A stretch of DNA of 64,000 nucleotides from assembly GCA_034509925.1 (NCBI GenBank), contig CM067533.1, positions 4,216,035 through 4,280,034 on the forward strand. Reading direction: 5' to 3'. Under the pieces are notes generated by a model. The model saw only the letters and a list, made by a program, of their open reading frames with translations. It was not told the origin of the DNA and made no database searches. Numbering within the stretch: position 1 is the first letter of the stretch; each line of letters begins with the position of its first letter. Shown here piece after piece: positions 57,210 to 64,000 of this stretch. Source of the stretch: Hirudinaria manillensis. Taxonomy: Eukaryota; Annelida; Clitellata; Hirudinida; Hirudinidae. The translations under genes and the position numbers were made by a program.

Positions 57210-57508
57210 TGTAATAACCCGGGGTCCTCAAACTAATTATAGAAGGTTAGGTTTATTGAAAGTGTTCAGATGGCTTTGAAGATGTACAATGCTTAATTGT
57301 CTAAATCTTGAAATCTGCTGTTTCTCTAACTCTCGCTCCGCTTTTCGAGATAAATCTATTTGTCTAGATTCGTAACCAAAGACTCTGAATAGTACCAATT
57401 AATTAATTCTCAAATTATATTGCCACTCAATTTAATTAATTACTAAATTAATTAATCAGCGATATAATTTTAATTATTCTTCAATTATCTGGATCCAGGG
57501 ATCCAACA
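57210..57508 (-). mobile_element. Solo LTR of the SAP-gag element family
   Basis: A 299-bp LTR in reverse orientation, ends TGTAAT...CCAACA, flanked by CTAT on both sides (57206-57209, 57509-57512). It is the product of LTR-LTR recombination after a past insertion. It differs at several sites from the LTRs at 49868 and is close to the one at 35905. Confidence 0.9.
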
Positions 57509-57738
57509 CTATTATATCGTATATAATATAATATAATATAAACAAGACATATATTTATTATAATATAAATAGTGTTGTAACTTTAGTTTCTCTTTGTTGA
57601 TTTTGTTTAGTGTTTGTTACATACATTTTGGTAAATATTGTTTATGATTTAGGACCAGAGTAATATTTGACATCAAATGGATGTAGAACCTGCTGACAAT
57701 TATTTCACTGATACAGATGTTTAAGGTGATAACTATAC

Positions 57739-57959
57739 TGTGTAATATAAGAAGTAAATATAAACAATCCACTTAACCCATCACAGCGCAGTTTGCTTAA
57801 GCACCACCCCTGTCTATATTTGTGTATACAAAGGGCAATTACGCTTCACGATCCTGACGCGTGTCAGCCAAATATTCTACTGATGGTCTATATAACCGAC
57901 GACGGCGAGACCGCATTTATCTTATCTAATAAAGATTTTTTAAAAATACACTTCTGACA
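57739..57959 (+). mobile_element. Possible LTR of another family
   Basis: TGTGTAAT...CTGACA ends, a TATATAA at 57889-57895 and AATAAA at 57929-57934 are spaced as in an LTR. No second copy or target duplication is visible, so this is a weak call. Confidence 0.3.
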
Positions 57960-58149
57960 ATCATCTTGTGGCATCTCCCTTCACGAATAGCAATTAGGAC
58001 AAGTGTGGGCCCGTTATCCTTCAGCCATTTGTACAGCGTCGCAATCGTCGACATCGGGGTCGGGTCAGTTAGGCGAACATCCTGGATAAAATATAAGTTT
58101 CTGTGAAAAGAACTAAATTAGGCAAAAAAATTCTATTGGGTTGGGAAAT

Positions 58150-58640
58150 CTTGTTATTCAGATTCTGCACAAGTTGGAATACAGTAAAACTTGCCTACAG
58201 GGACCTTGCATGAAAAGACTCTATGGGGAGGTTGGCACTTGGAGCTTCCTTCCAGAAGCTTCAGAAAATTCAAGACAAGGCGACCTGTCTAGTACTCGGT
58301 GTAGGTGCCGACCCGGCCGACGCCTTAAGGCGGATCCACTGCCGTCCAGTTCGGGAGAGAGTCAATTTCAAAATAGCCCTACTGGCTCATAAAGCCCTAA
58401 GCACAGGAACGCAATTTTACTTGGCGGAGATGCTCTCGCCACACCTGCACACGAGAAGCCTGCGAATGGAATCCTCGAACTTCCTCAACATCCCCATTCC
58501 CAGGACGAAGTTAGAGGCCAGCTCTTTCAGATTTTCTGCGCCCCGCATCTGGAACACATTGTTCTCCCAGCTGAGATCCGAAAGGTCCGCCGCCGATTTT
58601 AAGAGGAGCCTAAAGACACTGTCTTTAAGTGACTGGCACA
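58150..58640 (+). mobile_element. LINE reverse-transcriptase 3' fragment (L2/CR1-like)
   Basis: The plus strand encodes LQKIQDKATCLVLGVG, PVRERVNFKIALLAHKALS and SFRFSAPRIWNTL. These match the post-RT tail of L2/CR1-type LINEs ('LQxIQNxAARLV...LPVxxRIxFKI...FxxxAPxxWNxLP'). It differs from the element at 28521. GC-richer than its flanks, it abuts and probably interrupts the pogo fossil at 58640. Confidence 0.75.
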
Positions 58641-58960
58641 GGTCCATTGGGAATTCTTCATTTTCAGAAACATTATCACAATCACCACATGCTGTTTCAC
58701 ACATCTCACTCATCCAGTGAAATGAACTCCTAATGGGTCATATCTAAAGGAAAAATAGAGATAAATTCACCTTGTAACGCCTCCTCCTCAATTTCAATCT
58801 CCAAAATGATATCATCAACGTCCTCTCCAAAACCAAAGATCTGAATTGTTGATGGTTTAAAAAAATGACGTTGCTCAGTGTGAAGGGTTTGAAACATCTT
58901 GATTTCTAGTCTATCACCAATGGCTCTAACTTCACTCCAGTCTTGCTCTTAGTCAGGTGC
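58640..58960 (-). mobile_element. pogo/Tigger transposase C-terminal fossil (copy 2)
   Basis: The minus strand carries HFFKPSTIQIFG, EDVDDIILEIEIEEEALQ and, further on, SLDEMCETACGDC. This parallels 41520-41800 (FFKPSTIQNFG, SLDEGCDITCDN), so both are remnants of one family. Frame changes are present. Confidence 0.6.
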
Positions 58961-59375
58961 ATTGTAAATAGTCGTCGAATTGTACTGAGAAAAATCGATC
59001 CTTAGAAAAAGTGGCCCTAAGGGCGGGTTTTACCCTATTCTCGGGTGGTACAATGCAAAGGTTTTACTTTAGTATATTTTACACCAAAATTTTATCGCAC
59101 TTCTGTAGATCAACAGTGGCAACCTACCCATGTTGCGTTAACCCCCTTCCTCTCCTACATCCGCTGTGACTTATTTCGATTTGAGTTCACTATATTAAAG
59201 ACTGGCCAAACACCGTAGTTCCATGTAATGAGATTATCGTAAAAAAACGTAACGAACAAATTTAGCGCACAGTAAAATTAATAATTCATGAGGTGACTCA
59301 TTTAATTGTCCAGACTGCATAATCAGGTTGTTTAGCCTCGAGCTTTGCTTGGGGTTTTCGTTTATTTGAAAAAAC

Positions 59376-60987
59376 ATGAGTGTCGAGGGCGTTATTAATT
59401 ATTTAGGCGGTAAAGTACAAGATTCAGTTTCAGAAATAGTTAGCGGTCAAGTGTCATCCTCAGGGAATATAGATGAACCTCTCGACAGTCGCAATATACC
59501 CTCTTCGTTTAATGTGATATCTCGTACAGAGGAATTTGGCAAATGCCACAGGTCAGAGTTTTGTATGGCTTGTGTACATTATAATAAAACTAAAAAATGG
59601 CATTTCTTTTTTAGTTTTGTTCGTGTAAACGATGTTGGCAAAGTTCAAGTGCGGCTCGACCGCGCTCCTTCATCTCCATTGCTACCATCAGGTAACATTA
59701 ACCAGATACGTTTACAAGCTGGTACTAACAGCAAGAGAAATAAAGGTTTTCTTGAGGAGGTTTTGGGCTGCTTTAAGCCAGTTTTCTCTTTTGTAACCAG
59801 AACTGCATCATCTGATCTTAAGACAAAGACGTGTAAGTTGTTTTTTTTTGTGAGAATTCATGGTTACGTTGTGCATCTGGCAAAATTCGTACTAATTTGT
59901 TTCAGCCTTTGCAAATAAGAGAAATACATGAACTTTAGCTTATTGTTATAGGTGCATCTTAGTTTTGTTAAAATTAGTGCAAATGTATTTGATATCTAAA
60001 TTAGATCTTTCTTTTTAACATAGGTATTTTCTTAGGAACTATGTATCTTCATCATCCTCAAATAATAAATTTTATAGGTTTCTGGCACTGCCTGCAACTT
60101 TTTCATTAACCCTAACTATTTACATGGAAATTGCTGATATGAATTAATTTTTAAGAATTTAAGATTTTTGCTTGTGAATTCTAGGTTTTCGTATTAATTC
60201 TAAATGTTTGAATTAGTTGTTTTTCACCTAAATGTTTTGATAGTTAACTTTAGTACTTATTTAAGCTGACATCTGGGAAATACCTTTTGAAAATATCATG
60301 AATCTTCAATGGCTTGGGAGTGGAACTCAGGGAGCAGTGTTTCTTGGTAGACTTAATGGTGAAATGGTAGCTGTTAAAAAAGTGCAGTCTCTCAAAGAGA
60401 CTGATATAAAGCACCTAAAGATGTTGAAACATCCTAACATTATATCTTTTAGGTTTGTGAGAATTATTTGTTATAATATTTCTTATGCATGGTATTTCTG
60501 ATAAGCATGTTGCATTTGTTTCCACTATTTTTGATGTTTTATTATGTTTGTTCCTTACAGGGGTATCTGTACTCAAGCTCCCTGTTATTGCATTGTAATG
60601 GAATATTGCCCTTATGGACAACTTTATGAAATTTTAAAGAATGAATTGCAGTTACCACCAACTTTAATATTAGATTGGATGAAACAAATTGCCAATGGTA
60701 TGAGTTATTTACATGAAAATAAAATTATACATAGAGACCTTAAATCTCCAAAGTGAGTTGCTTATTTGGTGTAATTTGTATTGCTTGTTATTCCTATAAG
60801 TACTATTGAATTCATTAATTGATTTTAGTATTTTACTGACTTATGATGACATGATAAGAATATCTGATTTTGGAACAAGTCGAGAAATGGGTGAAAGAAG
60901 TATAAAAATGTCATTTGCGGGGACAGTAGCCTGGATGGCTCCAGAAGTGATAAGAAATGAATCCTGCTCTGAGAAAGTAGATATATG
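59376..60987 (+). CDS. wnd: DLK/LZK-type MAP3K (MAP3K12/13), 5' part
   Basis: Coding exons 59376-59832, 60266-60452, 60561-60752 and 60829-60987 join in phase with GT/AG borders. The last ends mid-codon (Trp of VDIW), so the gene continues right of the window. The N-terminal region contains [13 protein letters not shown], the conserved block just before the kinase in MAP3K12/13. The kinase domain has the glycine loop [14 protein letters not shown] (catalytic Lys), [50 protein letters not shown] and [13 protein letters not shown]. These are near-identical to human DLK and fly Wallenda. The kinase activates MKK4/7-JNK signalling in axon injury and synapse growth. A 63-nt segment (59552-59614) inside exon 1 has GT/AG ends and a pyrimidine tract, and may be an intron that is in frame either way. 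The leucine zipper is off-window. Confidence 0.93.
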
Positions 60988-62574
60988 GTTAGCTTTTTAG
61001 CATATTCAATTTTTAGGTAACTCTTTTAAGGTTTGAGGTTTGAACTTTACTATCATAAGGAAAATGAATTTGAATTGCACAATATTTTACAAAGAGGTTT
61101 CAAATGTTATTTTGTATATTGATGGCAAGTCATATTTTAAATCAAATTCCCATCAACATTTTTAATGAATTACACTAAACATAAAGTCTTCAGATATTCT
61201 GATCTTAATTTTCGTTTTTCATTCAAAACTTTCAGTTATATGCCTTAGGACTCTGAATTCAAATTTAATGAATATGATGGCAAACTCATGCACATTGGTA
61301 TTTGTTGATCTTAAGTTTCTAAATATTCATGAATTATCTTGATCCAGATTTCTTTGCTATTAAGGTTGTGGTTTTTTTTATAATGATATGTTAAAAGCAT
61401 AATGAAAAAAATAACTTTAGATAATTAGAATACCCTTTTATTTAGCAGTTCCAATTGAAGCAAAAAATGATAAATATTTACAATAATTTCTGACAAATAT
61501 GTCAAAAATTTGATACTTTTCTTTCAAGATAAAAGAGGGGACATTGGCTTCAAGAGCAAGTTTGTGTCTCATTATGTTAGCTCAACAAACCTGTTTAGTA
61601 GTTTGCAAACCTCTGGATTAAATTACTTAATTTATTATATAAAATTATTAATTGGCCATTTATTACATTAAATTATTCATATTTTGCAAAGAGTAAAGTG
61701 TCTGTCGATGTTCCCTCTTATATGCTGGAGTACAGGTACTAAGGTCCCTCATCACTAATTACTAGTTAAAATGATTGAATTTATTTAAATAACAATAAAG
61801 TGTTGTTAAATCTAGCACGCAGAAGACAAACATAGATACATTTTTTTGTATATATTCTGTGATATCATACAACTTTTATTGCTATTGGGATTAAAGAATT
61901 GAAACAAATTTTTGTTTCACCCTAATGATTAAATTGTTCTCAGAGGGCATATATTGACTCAAAGGCCAGCTGTATGTTTATCTGATCTTTTGAGAGATTT
62001 TGAGAGCCTTTATGTGAGTATCTGTCTATGTGGTATGTGAATGCACTTCTAATCATTCACCACTTGTACAACACCCCCATTCCAATGGATATTTTTCAAA
62101 CTCGCGGTAAGGGATCATTTAATCATGTCTTTTCATATTGTTCGCTTTCCTTGTTATGGTAGTTGCAATGCCTTTGTGACTTGTTGCTGATCCTTCTCTC
62201 TTGACCAGCCCTTGCATCTCTGACTGATGGGCTGGCTTGGGACCACTTTTGTAAGTGGTTTCAATTGGTGTCATGCTGGTCTGTCTGGATAGGACCTCTT
62301 ACCTCATTGTTACTTTTTGCACTTTCTGTACTTATAACTTCCAAATCTCTTGTAGTGGCTTGACTTCCTTCATCCTGTCAACAACAAATTTATTAATTTT
62401 AGTATTTGTGCTCCTACATATAAAAATTAATATTAATGAGACTTTACCACATAAAGCTGTCATGTCCATCCAATGAATAATGAGTTTTCTAATTTATTTT
62501 GAGTTTAAATATATCCTAAAAGTCATAATCTAATTATTTGATATTTGTCACATAATCCACATAACTAAAAGATT
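60988..62574. other. MAP3K intron, no exon seen
   Basis: The next expected kinase block (SFGVVLWELL...GEIPY) is not found between here and the window end, so this intron is more than 3 kb. AT-rich sequence. Confidence 0.6.
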
Positions 62575-63310
62575 CTAGAAATTCACAGTTAATATCAAAG
62601 TATCAGTATCGCCAACACTTTTTTTTGTGAATGTATCAGTATTGCTGATGCTTTTAGTTGTAAGTATTGAAATCAGTATTGCTGATACTTTTTTAATGCT
62701 AGTGATACCAATACTTTGAATTTTTTTTACTAATCTACATAATAAAGTTATATAACTTTTGATTTTTCAAATAAAACAATATTTATTCCTGGTTGACACT
62801 GATGGAACCATTGTTTGTTGCATCATAGGAAAGCATGAATAAATTTGGAGAAATGCCAAATAATGTAGAAACTCAGCTGTTGTCCATCTAACTCCAAAAT
62901 GTTTCAGTGATGAGGTCTAGACAACATGAGTGTATTGAGGTCAAGAGTATATGTCATGTTGAAAGAAGTTAAAGAATTTTGGTCAAATACATTCCTATGA
63001 CCAGTCAGTTGAATTGCAGAGAAATTAGCCGGTAACTTTTTTGTGGCAATCTACACTAAGACACAAACATTATGTAGTGGTTTTGAGCAAGTCATTTGAT
63101 GTCTGGCAGGTGCTTTGCCAGAGTTGGGTCTTAATAGATACCCAATCATTACAAAAACGTTTATTTCCCTCAATATTAATTACAAGCAAGTGCTGTAGTA
63201 GAGAGGCTATTGTCTTTGATTGGCAGAATCTTTTTGCTTCTTAGTTCAATATAACCATTGAACATTTGGAGACGTTGATATTTATGAGGCTAGTGAAATG
63301 GTGAAAAAAA
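62575..63310 (+). mobile_element. hAT transposon fossil (copy 2)
   Basis: It aligns with 9172-9740: TATCAGTATCG-type terminal hairpin words, 'TTTATTCCTGGTTGACA', GGAGAA(A/G)TGC, then a more complete C-terminal end (LQKRLFPSI, ASxxE-like CCSREAIVF and HLETLIFMRLVKW) matching the hATC block. It is more decayed than copy 1 in the first half. It lies in the last visible intron of the MAP3K gene. Confidence 0.7.
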
Positions 63311-63953
63311 ATCAAATACTTTTAGTTATGCAATAAATCTGTTTTGTTTGTATTTGATGTTGTCTTCATATTAATGTGATAATGGTAGGCAAATCAGCCG
63401 CTCCAAGTGCCAAAAAAGTATCACCAAAATGTATTGGGACATAGCCTGCTACAAACTTTGTTTTCCCTACATGGAGAAAAAAGCCAAATTTTACAGAACA
63501 AAAATTAAGGCCCCACAAAAGCGAACTATTAAATAAGAATGATTTCTAAAGAGTTTAAAAGATCAAGGAGTGCCATAAAATGGCTTTTAGGTTGCCCAGG
63601 CTCTTATGGAAAGAGAAACTCTTGAAACAGAATCAGAGAGGCTTTTAAAGATTTGTTTTCTTGCAAGCAACTGAAAGATCAATTAATATGTTTACGTGAT
63701 TCATATTAGAATGTTCCTGTGAAGGCAGTTTACCTTTACTTAAATTTTGCATAAAGTTCCAGTGATCAGCTGAGATTTCAAACGAAAAGGTGATATCCAG
63801 CATTAAATGATCATCACAAAGAATGACCAAGTAATTTTCTCAGATGAAAAAAATTTAACCAGGATGGACCAGATGGGTATAAATCAGACTTGTAGCCAGT
63901 ATTCTATTTTCAAGTATCAGTACCTAAGATCCTTGTACTGGGACTTATGGTAT
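63311..63953. other. MAP3K intron, nothing recognised
   Basis: A plus-strand phrase near 63820-63860 (KNDQVIFSDEKNL) resembles a DDE transposase catalytic block of the Tc1/mariner group, but it is isolated and not called separately. Confidence 0.35.
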
Positions 63954-64000
63954 TGTTGGATCCCTAGATCCAGTAAATTGAAGAATAATTAAAATTATAT
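63954..64000 (+). mobile_element. Start of another LTR of the SAP-gag family
   Basis: TGTTGGATCCCTAGATCCA begins here and matches the LTRs at 49868 and 51547 before the window ends. It is either a full element or a solo LTR in an intron of the MAP3K gene. Confidence 0.85.

Noticed and set aside
63820-63860. DDE-like phrase VIFSDEKNL
   Set aside because: It resembles a Tc1/mariner catalytic block, but nothing around it supports a transposon.

Overview
This is animal nuclear DNA, AT-rich, with spliced genes, several clades of LINE, LTR retroelements and cut-and-paste transposons. The host genes suggest an invertebrate, most likely an arthropod, but nothing here fixes the species. Four to five host genes lie in a matrix that is mostly transposon fossils. 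No tRNA, rRNA or CRISPR was seen.

Host genes. (1) 1679-6489 (-): six coding exons join in phase into a 493-residue HMG-box protein whose box is closest to SMARCE1/BAF57. (2) 14596-15057 (+): a small basic Pro/Ser/Arg-rich protein with a TATA box upstream. (3) 24405-26302 (-): a signal peptide plus immunoglobulin-like domains in about seven exons; the sixth exon lacks a clean acceptor. (4) 42432-53090 (+): four small exons, none conspicuous alone, join in phase into a 167-residue secreted Cys-rich protein with a GPI-anchor-like tail; its 8.4-kb second intron is packed with mobile elements. (5) 59376-60987 (+, running off the right edge): the N-terminus and first part of the kinase domain of a DLK/LZK-type MAP3K (MAP3K12/13, Drosophila wallenda).

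Mobile elements. 1-720 holds DUF4806 gene fragments. 760-960 is a LINE scrap. 9172-9740 and 62575-63310 are two copies of one hAT family. 9741-10210 and 56395-56770 are copies of a ~170-bp tandem satellite. 11713-14390 is an APE-type LINE that has lost its endonuclease region. 15325-17831 is a DNA transposon with TA flanks that carries a broken DUF4806 gene. 20138-20839 is a pogo-like element, and pogo-type transposase tails lie at 41520-41800 and 58640-58960. 21280-24120 is a duplicated ~1.1-kb unit with palindromes. 27790-41300 is a dense nest of two Ty3/gypsy fossils, an L2/CR1-like LINE end, a nearly open R2-clade LINE and its decayed sister, a further APE-type LINE, two other endonuclease-type LINE ends and an LTR element.

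The most distinctive elements are small LTR elements that carry only a SAP-domain gag-like gene and no pol: 34679-36188, 49868-51843 (LTRs identical by eye, so young), a solo LTR at 57210-57508, and an LTR start at 63954. Those with both ends in view have 4-bp target duplications. The young copy sits inside a Ty1/copia fossil, which itself sits in intron 2 of the Cys-rich gene, giving a clear order of events.
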